From the NCBI GenBank assembly GCA_963701435.1, contig CAVPAL010000036.1, positions 62,001-126,000 of the forward strand: a stretch of DNA of 64,000 bases, in the 5' to 3' direction. Of this stretch, positions 36,044-44,918 are shown in pieces. The translations under genes and the position numbers were made by a program. The notes beneath the pieces were generated by a model, which saw nothing but the letters and a program-made list of their open reading frames with translations, was not told the DNA's origin and did not search any database. Each line of letters opens with the position of its first letter. Position 1 is the first letter of the stretch. This DNA comes from JAACFF01 sp963701435 (GTDB lineage Bacteria > Chloroflexota > Anaerolineae > Promineifilales > Promineifilaceae).

Positions 36044-37072
36044 ATGGATCAACTCATCATAAACCGCTTCAACAATTCCGTTTTGCAGGAAGCCAGACGA
36101 CGTTATAGCATTGCCAAAGACCAGATACGTGCTATCGACACATTTGAGAATTTTATCTATGAATTCGAACGTGATTCGTGTGCTTACATTCTTCGTATTG
36201 CCCACAGTTTCCGCCGTGATGAATATCTCGTTCAAGGCGAAATAGATTGGATTGATTATCTTGCAGAAGGGGGTGTCTCTGTGGCGAAAGCTATCTTTTC
36301 TGATGACGGAAACCTTGTCGAAGCCATCGACGATCAACAGGGTGGTACTTTCCTGGCGACTGCTTTTATGAAAGCGCAAGGACAAGCCCCGTGGGATTTG
36401 TGGACACCCAAACTCTATGAAACGTATGGTCAAACAATCGGACAGATGCACGCTTTGTCTAAACAGTACCAGCCCCAACAGCCCACTCTAAAACGACCTG
36501 ATTGGGACAATGACCTCTTTAATTATGTAGAGCGCTATTTACCTGAATCCGAATGCATCGCGAAGAGCAATTACGGAGGCTTATGTCATTATGTCAATAC
36601 GCTCGACAAAGATTATGCGTCTTACGGCCTGATCCATCAGGACGCGCACGGTAACAACTTCTTTGTGGATGAGGCTGGCCAGATCACCCTCTTCGACTTC
36701 GACGAGTGCGCCTACAGCTGGTTCATCAATGAAATTGCAATTGCATTGTTCTATATTGTGCAAGACGCAGAAGATTGGTCGGCCTTCACGAAAGAGTTCA
36801 TGACTCATTTCCTTCGCGGATATGTTCAGGCCTGCCCCCTAGACCAGGCCTGGTTGCAAGAAATTCCGCATTTTCTGAAGCTTCGAGAGATCGAATTGTA
36901 TGCAGTCCTGTTTCGTGATTTTGATGTGAAAAATATTGACGACGAGTGGTGTGCGCGCTTCATGCACGGCCGTAAGCTCAGAATAGAGCAAGGCGTACCT
37001 TTTATTGATTTTGACTTCAAGCCACTTTCTGGTTTGTGTCATCCTGGCGCTATTGAATCAAGCATCTCTTGA
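36044..37072 (+). CDS. Phosphotransferase family protein (APH/HSK-like kinase)
   Basis: A 342-aa kinase-like protein. N-lobe: NFIYEFERDSCAYILRIAHS with the Lys/Arg position after YILR. Catalytic loop: YGLIHQDAHGNNFFVDEAGQ (H-x-D-x-x-x-x-N). Metal site: ITLFDFDECAYSW. The C-terminal FKPLSGLCHPGA is not typical. Members phosphorylate antibiotics, choline or homoserine; the substrate cannot be told here. Unlike the APH gene at 17803, this one is intact. Confidence 0.92.
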   Translation: MDQLIINRFNNSVLQEARRRYSIAKDQIRAIDTFENFIYEFERDSCAYILRIAHSFRRDEYLVQGEIDWIDYLAEGGVSVAKAIFSDDGNLVEAIDDQQGGTFLATAFMKAQGQAPWDLWTPKLYETYGQTIGQMHALSKQYQPQQPTLKRPDWDNDLFNYVERYLPESECIAKSNYGGLCHYVNTLDKDYASYGLIHQDAHGNNFFVDEAGQITLFDFDECAYSWFINEIAIALFYIVQDAEDWSAFTKEFMTHFLRGYVQACPLDQAWLQEIPHFLKLREIELYAVLFRDFDVKNIDDEWCARFMHGRKLRIEQGVPFIDFDFKPLSGLCHPGAIESSIS

Positions 37073-37162
37073 GGGATGCGCTGTTTCAGACTGCGCTCTG
37101 GTTTGTTGGGGAACCTTACAAAAAACACGTCTAATTCATACTTTTATCAAGGAGAGATTAAC

Positions 37163-37513
37163 ATGTTAGCAACTACTATTCCCGTTTCCAATACCCGCTT
37201 CAAATTCGGCTGGGTCGCCCTTCTTATCTCAGCCGCTCTAATGACTTTAACGCATTTTAGCCTGATATTCATTCTGGACGAACCCGTCCTTTTTACCGGC
37301 TTTGCCGTCTTCAACCTTTACGCGCTGATTGTCATCCTGATCCCATTTCGTCGCGGTGAAAAATGGGCCTGGGTGACAACCTGGCTGCTGCCAATCGGAT
37401 TGGCCCTCCCCGCCACCCTGGACCCTGACATCATGATTTTCTATTTTGCGGTCGCTGCCGTCTGTGTATTAGGTCTGGTTCTTTCGATGCAGCCATTCTT
37501 CGCGAAGAAATAA
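37163..37513 (+). CDS. Small four-segment membrane protein
   Basis: A 116-aa membrane protein starting at ATG 37163 after AAGGAGAG; the longer open frame to 37076 has no ribosome site. Four hydrophobic segments (about 15-35, 40-60, 67-88, 90-110). The segment FRRGEKWAWVTTWLLPIGLA is typical of small uncharacterised membrane proteins in which a loop links segments 2 and 3. No function is assigned. Confidence 0.75.
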   Translation: MLATTIPVSNTRFKFGWVALLISAALMTLTHFSLIFILDEPVLFTGFAVFNLYALIVILIPFRRGEKWAWVTTWLLPIGLALPATLDPDIMIFYFAVAAVCVLGLVLSMQPFFAKK

Positions 37514-37584
37514 CCATCCTGGCAACAGCGAGTAGCTTGTTCCGCTGCACCAGCCCAGCAACAAACAATAAGAAGGCCAACCCG

Positions 37585-38007
37585 ATGCCAATGAACCGAA
37601 CAGAATCGCTTATCAGCCGCCTATTCGCTGAGGCCTTCAATCAGGGTCATTTGGCGATTGTGGACGAATTGTTATCCCCTGACTATTGCACCCATACTGC
37701 GTTCGGCGGGGCATCACCTGATCCAAGGGGTTTGAAGTGGCTGATTGCCATGTTTCGCACTGCCTTTCCCGATCTTCACTGTACTGTGGAGGATGAAATC
37801 AGGGAGGGAGATCAGTTTGCGGCGCACTGGACGATGCACGGCACGCACAGGGGCCTGTTCATGGGCAACCCGCCCACCGGCAGGCAGGTCGAAGTGCAAG
37901 GGATGATCTTTGGCAGGATTGAAAACGGCCGTATCGTCGAAGACTGGACCCTGATTGACCAGATAGGCATCCTGCAACAGCTTGGACTTGTGCCGCCGGC
38001 AAGATGA
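37585..38007 (+). CDS. SnoaL-like polyketide-cyclase family protein
   Basis: A 140-aa NTF2-fold protein of the ester-cyclase/SnoaL type: LISRLFAEAFNQGHLAIVDE, the HTAFGGASPDPRGLKWLIAM segment, then FAAHWTMHGTHRGLFMGNPP and the ending GRIENGRIVEDWTLIDQIGI, which is diagnostic. ATG 37585 follows AGAAGG. NGR is encoded by an ACGGCCGT copy. Family members act in polyketide tailoring or are general small-molecule isomerases. Confidence 0.93.
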   Translation: MPMNRTESLISRLFAEAFNQGHLAIVDELLSPDYCTHTAFGGASPDPRGLKWLIAMFRTAFPDLHCTVEDEIREGDQFAAHWTMHGTHRGLFMGNPPTGRQVEVQGMIFGRIENGRIVEDWTLIDQIGILQQLGLVPPAR

Positions 38008-38020
38008 AAAGGAAATAAAA

Positions 38021-38731
38021 ATGGACAGTTCCGACACAAAACGCACATCAATCTTTAGCAAACGGGTTTCTTTTGGCGCCATTGCCCTAATTCTGGCTGG
38101 GCTAACGCTGATTCCACAAGGGATATTGACGATCAACGTGCCAACTGCTCCAGAACAAAATTTAGCGTTTGCCGCTGGAGCCAACTCGTTTAGCTATCGG
38201 TTTAGCATGATGCTTGTGGGCATATCGTTAGCGCTCTTTATTTTGGGTGTCTTTGCTCTTTACGCGCATCTCGCGCAGACGAAACAAGAAAAAATCGCCT
38301 TTGCCGGACTCATTGTAACAGTGGGTTTCCTGGCTCTGTTTCTACCACTCACTGGCTTTGCCGCTTTTGTTGTCCCGGCGATTGGACATCTTGTTGAACA
38401 AGGACATATGGAGATGATCTCGGTGCTGGATGCCATCTTCAAGGAACCTTTCTTACCGATCCAATTCTTTGCCGGCATCCTGTGGAATATCGGCAACATC
38501 CTACTGGGTATCGCCATTTGGCGTTCTGAGACCCTGTGGAAGTGGGGTGGACTGCTCTTTATCGTCTATGGTGTGATCGGCATCCCCTCATTTTTGGATG
38601 TAAAGGTGTTTCAAATCGTTGCGCCAACTGTGGGTGGTTTGGTACAGATCGCAGTTGGGATTTCTCTGTGGCGCACTGTACGCAGTTCCAGATTTGACCT
38701 TGCTGGAGAGAATGTGGCGCCAACCGCGTGA
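38021..38731 (+). CDS. Membrane protein of unknown function
   Basis: A 236-aa integral membrane protein starting at ATG 38021 (after AAAGGAA). About six hydrophobic segments: residues near 20-38, 60-80, 92-115, 120-138, 145-165 and 200-222. It contains a segment rich in Phe/Leu followed by PAIGHLVEQGHMEMISVLDA on a loop. I do not recognise the family. It follows the SnoaL-like gene by 13 bp and is probably in the same transcript. Confidence 0.72.
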   Translation: MDSSDTKRTSIFSKRVSFGAIALILAGLTLIPQGILTINVPTAPEQNLAFAAGANSFSYRFSMMLVGISLALFILGVFALYAHLAQTKQEKIAFAGLIVTVGFLALFLPLTGFAAFVVPAIGHLVEQGHMEMISVLDAIFKEPFLPIQFFAGILWNIGNILLGIAIWRSETLWKWGGLLFIVYGVIGIPSFLDVKVFQIVAPTVGGLVQIAVGISLWRTVRSSRFDLAGENVAPTA

Positions 38732-38783
38732 TACCAATGATTCCTCTCGCTAACCTAATATGAGCTAAATAAAGAGGTTTGTT

Positions 38784-39785
38784 ATGTTCGATTTTACTGG
38801 AATAATTATTCTGATTGTGGTGATTGCAGTATTCGCCTTTTTGACTAGTCGAGCCTGGAAATTAAAAAACGGTTTTCTGAAATGGATTGGCGTGATCATC
38901 GCTGGGCTGCTGACGCTGATACCGTTGGCTCTGTTGGTATTGGCGCTGATTGGCTTTTCCAGGCTGAACACGCAGTATGACAATCCAGTGGCTGCAATCC
39001 AGGTAGCCGGGACCCCGGCACAGATTGCTCGCGGTGAAAAGCTAGCCAACATCTGCGTTAGCTGCCATGCACCTGGCGACCAATTACCCCTCTCTGGGAC
39101 TAACTTTGCCATAAAGTTCGATTTTCCCCCGGTCGGTACGCTCTATGCTCCCAACCTGACGCCATCTGGCGATATCACAGACTGGACCGATGGGGAGCTG
39201 ATTCGCGCTATTCGAGAAGGGGTACATAAAGACGGCCGTTCCCTGCTTGTTATGCCGTCAGGAACTCTTCGGAACATGAGCGACGAAGACGTACAGGCTC
39301 TCGTCGCTTATTTACGGTCGCAACCTGGCGTTGGTGCGCCCACCCCAAACACTCGATTTAATGTGCTTGGCGCAATTTTAATGAATCTGGCGGATTTTCG
39401 GACCGCACAGCAGCCGGTCAGCAGCGTCACTGCCCCTCAGGCCGGTACACCGGCATATGGCAAGTACATGGTGGATATTATTGCCTGCGGTGATTGTCAC
39501 GGCACCCAACTAGAGGGGAGGGTAGACAATGGTCAGCCGGGCCCAACCGCCGGTCCCAATCTTACCCGGATTGTTCCGCAGTGGACGGAAGATCAGTTTA
39601 TGACCTTCTTCAACACCGGACAACTGCCCAGCGGCGAAATGGTGCCTACGCTTACCCTAAAAAGTGGGTATTCCGAGCCACGAATGCCTTGGCCAATGGT
39701 TCGCGCCACCGCAACTGACGATGAATTGAAGGCCATGTATGCCTATCTGTATAACCTACCGGCAGTGGAAAGCCCAGTTAGATAA
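38784..39785 (+). CDS. Di-haem c-type cytochrome with N-terminal membrane anchor
   Basis: A 333-aa protein with two N-terminal hydrophobic segments (about 5-22 and 33-57) and two haem-binding C-x-x-C-H sites: ICVSCHAPG (about residue 93) and IACGDCHGTQ (about 235). The first domain has SDEDVQALVAYLRSQPGVGA and the second TDDELKAMYAYLYNLPAVES, the usual ends of cytochrome c domains. It is anchored outside the membrane and passes electrons, as in alcohol or sugar dehydrogenase partners. The Shine-Dalgarno AGAGG is weak. It is the last gene of the plus-strand run. Confidence 0.92.
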   Translation: MFDFTGIIILIVVIAVFAFLTSRAWKLKNGFLKWIGVIIAGLLTLIPLALLVLALIGFSRLNTQYDNPVAAIQVAGTPAQIARGEKLANICVSCHAPGDQLPLSGTNFAIKFDFPPVGTLYAPNLTPSGDITDWTDGELIRAIREGVHKDGRSLLVMPSGTLRNMSDEDVQALVAYLRSQPGVGAPTPNTRFNVLGAILMNLADFRTAQQPVSSVTAPQAGTPAYGKYMVDIIACGDCHGTQLEGRVDNGQPGPTAGPNLTRIVPQWTEDQFMTFFNTGQLPSGEMVPTLTLKSGYSEPRMPWPMVRATATDDELKAMYAYLYNLPAVESPVR

Positions 39786-39805
39786 AAGTGCTGGTTCTAA
39801 TCGTC

Positions 39806-40033
39806 TGGATTATAGTATTTTGGCCAAAAGGTGGCGATTATTTTTGTTTGATGGATGCGAATCGGGTGCGCATAGAGTGGGCATAGCAGAATGGCATCGC
39901 GTGGGATCGGTGGGATGATGAAAATGGGGATTCGTTTAGCGCATGTATTGAGATATACCATACCGATCCGGGCGATGAGCCAGACCCCACGAAATAGGAA
40001 ACAGAGATTGCTATTCGACTGGCAGATGATTAA
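39806..40033 (+). pseudogene. Short gene relic with two in-frame amber codons
   Basis: A frame of 75 codons translates to coherent protein-like sequence: IIVFWPKGGDYFCLMDANRV, then NGIAWDRWDDENGDSFSACI, EIYHTDPGDEPDPTK and ETEIAIRLADD before TAA. It is cut by TAG at two points where CAG (Gln) is a likely ancestor. No start codon is evident. The family is unknown. It may equally be chance; the regular acidic composition favours a relic. Confidence 0.35.
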
Positions 40034-40089
40034 CTCAACAGATCTTGAAATGAAAGGGCTGTCATTTGCTGCAGAACAGTGAAATTCAC

Positions 40090-40914
40090 CTATGGAATGA
40101 CTAAAACCGGCCGCTCGGCTTTGAGAATAATTTGAGCTGCGACATCTTCAAGCAAAAATCGCTTCCAGCCCTCACTCGGATGAGCGCCAATAACAATCAG
40201 ATCATAACGGCCGTCGGACGCTTCTGCCAATATTTCCTCAATGACCAACCCATGTCTGACTTTAGGCGTGGCCACAACTTCAACCTGCTGTAATACTTCC
40301 AGATCATGGGCCAGCCATTCTCCTTCGGGCGTCTGGGCAACCATTAAATCCTTGGCCCCAGCTCGCAAATCTTCTCCTTCTACCCAGGGCGCAGCACTGA
40401 TTTGAGACATAACGTGCAATATGGTTACGTCTTGTGCGCTTTCCAATATCTCTGACAATTGGGCTGCCATCCTGTCTACCAGGTTTGGCGACAAGGCGCC
40501 GCTTTCACATAAAAGGATGCGGTGCAGCGTATGTGCAGCTTGTTTAGCCAGGAGAACGGGGCGCTCTGTTTGGGCAATTACCCGTTGAGCCGTCGGCCCC
40601 ATAAGACGGGTTAGTAAGCTGTGCTGTGATTTTTCACCCAAAATAAGCAAGTCATACATTTCTGACGCTGCTTCAGCGACGATTTCCTCGGCGGGATTAC
40701 CAATGCGGATTTTACTTCGCAGTGTACTTACAGCAGTGCTTAAAAGCGCCGTAGATGTGGCCAGAATAGCTTCAGCTTTTGGCTCATCGTCTTCATGTTC
40801 GATAACGGATAAGACAGTTGCCTCGACCGCAAACAAATTAGCAATAGAGAGACATTGCTGTAAAGCAATATATGAATCGGTTGAACCACCTGTTGCAACC
40901 AGAATATGCATCAA
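40090..40914 (-). CDS. Tandem universal stress protein (UspA family)
   Basis: A 274-aa protein with two Usp-like domains. Domain 1: HILVATGGSTDSYIALQQCL, YDLLILGEKSQHSLLTRLMG and AQRVIAQTERPVLLAK. Domain 2: ILLCESGALSPNLVDRMAAQ, then YDLIVIGAHPSEGWKRFLLE and ILKAERPVLVIP. The ATP-binding G-2x-G-9x-G(S/T) pattern is only partly kept. It stands just downstream of the Na/Pi-type transporter gene (6 bp), which is flanked on the other side by another Usp-like gene. Confidence 0.92.
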   Translation of the reverse strand: MMHILVATGGSTDSYIALQQCLSIANLFAVEATVLSVIEHEDDEPKAEAILATSTALLSTAVSTLRSKIRIGNPAEEIVAEAASEMYDLLILGEKSQHSLLTRLMGPTAQRVIAQTERPVLLAKQAAHTLHRILLCESGALSPNLVDRMAAQLSEILESAQDVTILHVMSQISAAPWVEGEDLRAGAKDLMVAQTPEGEWLAHDLEVLQQVEVVATPKVRHGLVIEEILAEASDGRYDLIVIGAHPSEGWKRFLLEDVAAQIILKAERPVLVIP

Positions 40915-40920
40915 AATACC

Positions 40921-42072
40921 TCATACCAACAGTAATAAAATAGGGACGAGTAAAATCGTCACCATGAAAAAGGCCAGGTGACGATTATCGGCTGTGACCC
41001 AACCAACAAAAGAGAGCATACCTCTTTCATACGGCCGATAAATTGTCGCCAGAATAATAACAGAAACAATGGCAATACTCAGCATTTCGACCAGTACAAT
41101 CGTAAACGCCTGGGGGTTGTTCAACAGAACGGCCGCTAACAGGGTGTCAACGAAAGTCGTGATGTTGGCCCCCATGATGTAGGGGATGACATTTTCACGA
41201 CGCACAAAGCCGCGCTGGCTCAAGGGCACCAAAATGCTCAATGACACACTGACCGACATAGAAACCATCGTGACGGCCGCGCCCAACAAAAACATGATTG
41301 CCGGTCGATAAACTAAGCGCGAAACGTGACCTATCTGGCTTTCTTTAATCACCATTTCCGGCAGACATTTATCAAACAGGCTGAAGCTGACCAGCATGAC
41401 ACCCATACCGGCCAGGAAAAGCGTCCAGCGGGGCAGGAAAGCCAAAAACAGGGCCGCAATAGGATCAAAGATCAGGTCAGTCAATGAATTGAGCAGCGCT
41501 CCCGATTGCAACTGGACATGGTTCAAAACGCCGGATTGCAAGAGGGTCAGCCCCACTAACAGAGCAACCACATAGGTCGTTCCGGTGACGGTTAAAGACA
41601 GCAGCCCCATGTTGAGACTGGCGGCTTTGTTGCGACCGCGTACGACATAGATAAAACCGATAAATAGCACGATAAAGCTGGCGCCCAGACGGCTGCCGGT
41701 AATCATGGTAAAGGCGCTCAACTGCGAGATAACGCCGGCATCGAAGAAGGTCAGTGCTGCCGCCGCAACCGGAGAGCCGCTCATGACAATATAGGCAAAT
41801 AACCAACCAAATCCCAAACTGTTGGCCGGATTGGTGACATTAAAACCATCGCGCACCAGCGGCGTTAGCGCCCGCGCGCCCTCTTTCATGAGGGTTATTG
41901 CCAATAGAAAAAGAAAAATGCTAAGCGCAAATATCCCAATTTTACGCCAGGCAATGCGCTGCCATACCCTGGCGGCAATGCCGGAAGATGTTGGCAAAGG
42001 CGTAAGGTTTAAGTCTGACTCTGAAGCAGCAACGGCCGTTGCTGCAGGCTCACTTGGCGGCAATTCATCCAT
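40921..42072 (-). CDS. Na/Pi-cotransporter-type membrane protein
   Basis: A 383-aa membrane protein with about nine hydrophobic segments. The two inverted family repeats are visible: SGSPVAAAALTFFDAGVISQ with TGSRLGASFIVLFIGF in the first half, and IPYIMGANITTFVDTLLAAV in the second, corresponding to the Q-S-S-S and G-A-N-I-G-T-T regions of NptA/PF02690 transporters, although here the first motif reads SGSPVAA. A cytoplasmic N-terminal 40 residues is polar. The flanking Usp genes suggest it is regulated by energy or stress state. Confidence 0.85.
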   Translation of the reverse strand: MDELPPSEPAATAVAASESDLNLTPLPTSSGIAARVWQRIAWRKIGIFALSIFLFLLAITLMKEGARALTPLVRDGFNVTNPANSLGFGWLFAYIVMSGSPVAAAALTFFDAGVISQLSAFTMITGSRLGASFIVLFIGFIYVVRGRNKAASLNMGLLSLTVTGTTYVVALLVGLTLLQSGVLNHVQLQSGALLNSLTDLIFDPIAALFLAFLPRWTLFLAGMGVMLVSFSLFDKCLPEMVIKESQIGHVSRLVYRPAIMFLLGAAVTMVSMSVSVSLSILVPLSQRGFVRRENVIPYIMGANITTFVDTLLAAVLLNNPQAFTIVLVEMLSIAIVSVIILATIYRPYERGMLSFVGWVTADNRHLAFFMVTILLVPILLLLV

Positions 42073-42074
42073 AC

Positions 42075-42842
42075 TTAGTTTACCCCCTCAGGTTTGGCAA
42101 TGAGTATGGGGCGATCAAGCCAGTGCAGCATTGGTGTAACTAATTCGCCTAACAAGAACCGTTGCATACGGCCGTATGGTTCGGCCGTAATGATAACCAG
42201 ATCATAACCGTCTGTTTCCAATGCTTGCTGAATCTGGGCATGTGGTTCACCTTGTTGCAGCTCCAATTGATAGTTAACGTCGACTCGATCTAATTGGCGC
42301 ACAAAACGGTTCAGATTTTTACCAGCACGGGTTCCTTCAGCCAGAGCCATCATTTTGTGAGAATCAATAGGCTTACCATACCGGTATAGGCCAGGTTGTG
42401 CTGGAATAACAGGCAGGCATGTTACCTGAATATCCTGGTTTTTGGCCAGACGACAAGCCCAGGCCACGGCCGCCTCATCCGATTCCTCAGCGCGAACAAT
42501 GAGCAATATTTTTTTGAGGGGCTGTCTGGGTTCACGCGCAACCAGTAAAGAAGCTGTCAGGTGATTTACAAATCGTGGTTTATCATAACGTACCAACAAT
42601 CGTTTTAAAAGAGAGCGATCCGGTTCGCCAAAGATAATCAGATCAAACTCTTTTCCAGCCTGCCTTTGAGTCCAAAAGTAGGCGTCGGCCGATTTGGGCT
42701 GAGCCAGTTCTATATGCTGGATACGGCCGTTGAGAAGATGGCATAAATAGTCTGCATACAGATGCAGCCGTTGTTGCATTTCTACCTTCTTAGTATGTGT
42801 TAACAGGCAAACGGCCGTTTCTTCAGATTGCGTTTCTATCAC
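42075..42842 (-). CDS. Usp-like two-domain protein
   Basis: A 255-aa protein with two diverged universal-stress-protein domains: domain 1 ends FDLIIFGEPDRSLLKRLLVR and LTASLLVAREPRQPL; domain 2 has ILLIVRAEESDEAAVAWACR, then YDLVIITAEPYGRMQRFLLG and WLDRPILIAKPEG. It resembles the C-terminal KdpD/UspA type and likely binds nucleotide. It is 2 bp upstream of the transporter gene, so the three genes 42842 to 40090 form one operon (Usp, transporter, Usp). Confidence 0.85.
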   Translation of the reverse strand: MIETQSEETAVCLLTHTKKVEMQQRLHLYADYLCHLLNGRIQHIELAQPKSADAYFWTQRQAGKEFDLIIFGEPDRSLLKRLLVRYDKPRFVNHLTASLLVAREPRQPLKKILLIVRAEESDEAAVAWACRLAKNQDIQVTCLPVIPAQPGLYRYGKPIDSHKMMALAEGTRAGKNLNRFVRQLDRVDVNYQLELQQGEPHAQIQQALETDGYDLVIITAEPYGRMQRFLLGELVTPMLHWLDRPILIAKPEGVN

Positions 42843-42891
42843 CCAGCTTTCCCTTCACGATTTAAATTTTGATTTTTTCTGCCCATTTCCT

Positions 42892-43004
42892 AGGTAAACC
42901 GCAGAAACTATTCGGAAATCCCAAAGGACTTGAACTGCGGTTTCCTTGAGGAATCGGCAACGTCTAGCGCGATTCTAATTTTGAAATATTGTTGCCGATT
43001 ACCT
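42892..43004. repeat. 113-bp double-hairpin element, copy 2
   Basis: Same 113-bp element as 17319-17431 and 59788-59900, AGGTAA to TTACCT, with both internal hairpins intact. It lies in the gap between the Usp operon and the PA14 gene, a few bases from a terminator. Confidence 0.92.
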
Positions 43005-43009
43005 AAAGC

Positions 43010-43038
43010 AAAAAGGCCCTGACCTTTTGCGTCAGGGC
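43010..43038 (-). terminator. Rho-independent terminator of the PA14/SH3 gene
   Basis: GCCCTGAC-CTTTTGC-GTCAGGGC (43016-43038), a perfect 8-bp stem. On the minus strand it is followed by a T-run (A-run 43010-43014 on the plus strand). It ends the gene at 43069. Confidence 0.85.
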
Positions 43039-43068
43039 TAGAAATAGGGATTTCAAAGCGCCAGAAGG

Positions 43069-44826
43069 CTAGTTCATAATCGGCAAGCTATTCAAATTGT
43101 AGTTGGTTTTTAGATAGTTAGCGCTGGACCAGCCTTCTGTCCCGTCAGCCAACCGAACTTTCAACCAGGTACTCGCATTATTTCGCCCAATGAGTTCGAC
43201 AATTTGCCCACGCGTAACGGCCGTAATCGGTTCAAAAGTGACGCCCGGCCCAGAACGGACGTTAAGGGCATTGATGGCGTTAGAGACAACGGCCGTTCTC
43301 CCCGTTGTCGTTGGTACTGATGCTGTAGGCAGCACACCAACCTGGGGCAGGCTGCTAATCGAGGTGCTTGGTTGGATGAGCGACGCATAAACCCAGCCTT
43401 GTGTTCCGTTCGAGGTCCGCACCTGCGCCCAGGTAGCCAGTTCGTTGCGGCCTAACAAAGTGAGTTTATCCCCTTGATTCAACACCAGAATGATGTCAAA
43501 GGTTGGAGCCGGTCCCTGGCGTAAATTCAATCGGGCGCTTGCAACAGTAGCTGTGCCCAGACTGGCCGGTTGCGGTGGAATTGGCGTCGTTGCCGGCAGA
43601 ACGCTTAACAGAGTACGGGTCAGATTTGCTTTTGCGCCGCCCACATTTTCATAATACTCCATCTTCAAGTCTACAAAGCCGCCAGGTAAATCAATTTCAC
43701 CTGAATAATCTTGTGGCTTATGATCATGCCAGGCATTGATAATTTGCTGACCATTCACCCATAGACGCGCGCCGTCATCTGTGTTAGCCGTAAAACGATA
43801 GCGCCCGGGGCTGAGGTATAAGTTGCGCGTCCAGCGTACTGAGAAGTTGTCTGCATTGATGCCGGCGGCCGGCGAACCACTACCCCAGTTGAAATCAATA
43901 TTGGCATCATTGCGTACTAAAGTCGACGCGCCGCTCAGATTTTTGTTATTGAAATATTCTCCTCGCCAACTATTGTCCCCGGTTGGACCAGCCACTTTTG
44001 TACGGCTCAGTCGCGCCACCGCGCCGCCTGCATTTTCATAATACTCCATACGCACATCGGTCGGGCCGCCGGACAAATCCATCTCAGCGCTGTAAGTTGC
44101 AGCGGATTGATTTTGCCATTTATCAATGAGGAGACGGCCGTTAACCCATAAACGCGCCCCGTCATCGGCCGTGACCGACCAGCGGTACCGGCCTGGTTCT
44201 AGATTAAGCGTCCGCGTCCAACGCACAGAAAAATTGTCGGCTCCAACCGTACCCCAGGCAGGAGACTCGCCGCCCCAATCAAAATTAATGCGCTCATCTT
44301 CCCGCACTAAAACAGGCGCGCCCGAAAGCGTCGTGTTATTAAAATATTCACCACGCCAGCGACTGATTTGTGAATCCACGGGTACAATTGCCAACTTGGC
44401 GACCGCCTTACCGCCGGCGTCGTAAAATTCCACCTTTACTTGATGATCTCCGGCCGAGAGAAAAAGCGTGGCATCTAGAGAATGCACCTGACTGTCATAC
44501 CAGGAGTCTAGAATCAAAGCGTTATCAACCCAAACACGCATGCCATCATCCATTGTAGCAGTAAAACGATAGGTTCCCGGCGGAACATTCAGGCTCTTTG
44601 TCCAGCGCGCTGAAAATTGGTCCCCCGTTACGCCCGGCGGGGCGCCGTCGACCCAGTCATGGTTAATGTCATTCTCCTGGCGTACCAACACCGGATCGCC
44701 AGACAAGGTCTTGTTATTCCAATATTTAGCCTGCCAGGCAGAGTCAGCGTAAACGCGGGCCGCTCCGGTTAGGGGGAACAGCACAATCAGCAAGAGTAAA
44801 CCCAAGAAAAGGCATTTCTTTGTCAT
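43069..44826 (-). CDS. Secreted protein with three PA14 domains and two SH3-type domains
   Basis: A 585-aa protein with a signal peptide (basic MTKK, hydrophobic 5-20, likely cut near AARVYA). Three PA14-like carbohydrate-binding modules follow, each with W-x-x-x-Y-(F/W)-N-N, a R-W-T-(R/K) strand, and DDG-x-R-(V/L)-W-V (about residues 31-150, 157-290, 295-415). Then come two bacterial SH3 domains (ASARLNLRQGPAPTFD and INALNVRSGPGVTFEPIT). It probably binds the cell wall or glycans outside the cell. Four OmpR-type direct repeats lie upstream at 44919-44955, just downstream of the response regulator gene. Confidence 0.92.
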   Translation of the reverse strand: MTKKCLFLGLLLLIVLFPLTGAARVYADSAWQAKYWNNKTLSGDPVLVRQENDINHDWVDGAPPGVTGDQFSARWTKSLNVPPGTYRFTATMDDGMRVWVDNALILDSWYDSQVHSLDATLFLSAGDHQVKVEFYDAGGKAVAKLAIVPVDSQISRWRGEYFNNTTLSGAPVLVREDERINFDWGGESPAWGTVGADNFSVRWTRTLNLEPGRYRWSVTADDGARLWVNGRLLIDKWQNQSAATYSAEMDLSGGPTDVRMEYYENAGGAVARLSRTKVAGPTGDNSWRGEYFNNKNLSGASTLVRNDANIDFNWGSGSPAAGINADNFSVRWTRNLYLSPGRYRFTANTDDGARLWVNGQQIINAWHDHKPQDYSGEIDLPGGFVDLKMEYYENVGGAKANLTRTLLSVLPATTPIPPQPASLGTATVASARLNLRQGPAPTFDIILVLNQGDKLTLLGRNELATWAQVRTSNGTQGWVYASLIQPSTSISSLPQVGVLPTASVPTTTGRTAVVSNAINALNVRSGPGVTFEPITAVTRGQIVELIGRNNASTWLKVRLADGTEGWSSANYLKTNYNLNSLPIMN

Positions 44827-44918
44827 TACAAACCTCCAAGGCCTGGATATGGATAAAGGTAACGGACCTAAACCACATGCCTAGCGCTTTTTTATATTTG
44901 AAGGTTAAATGAAGCTGA

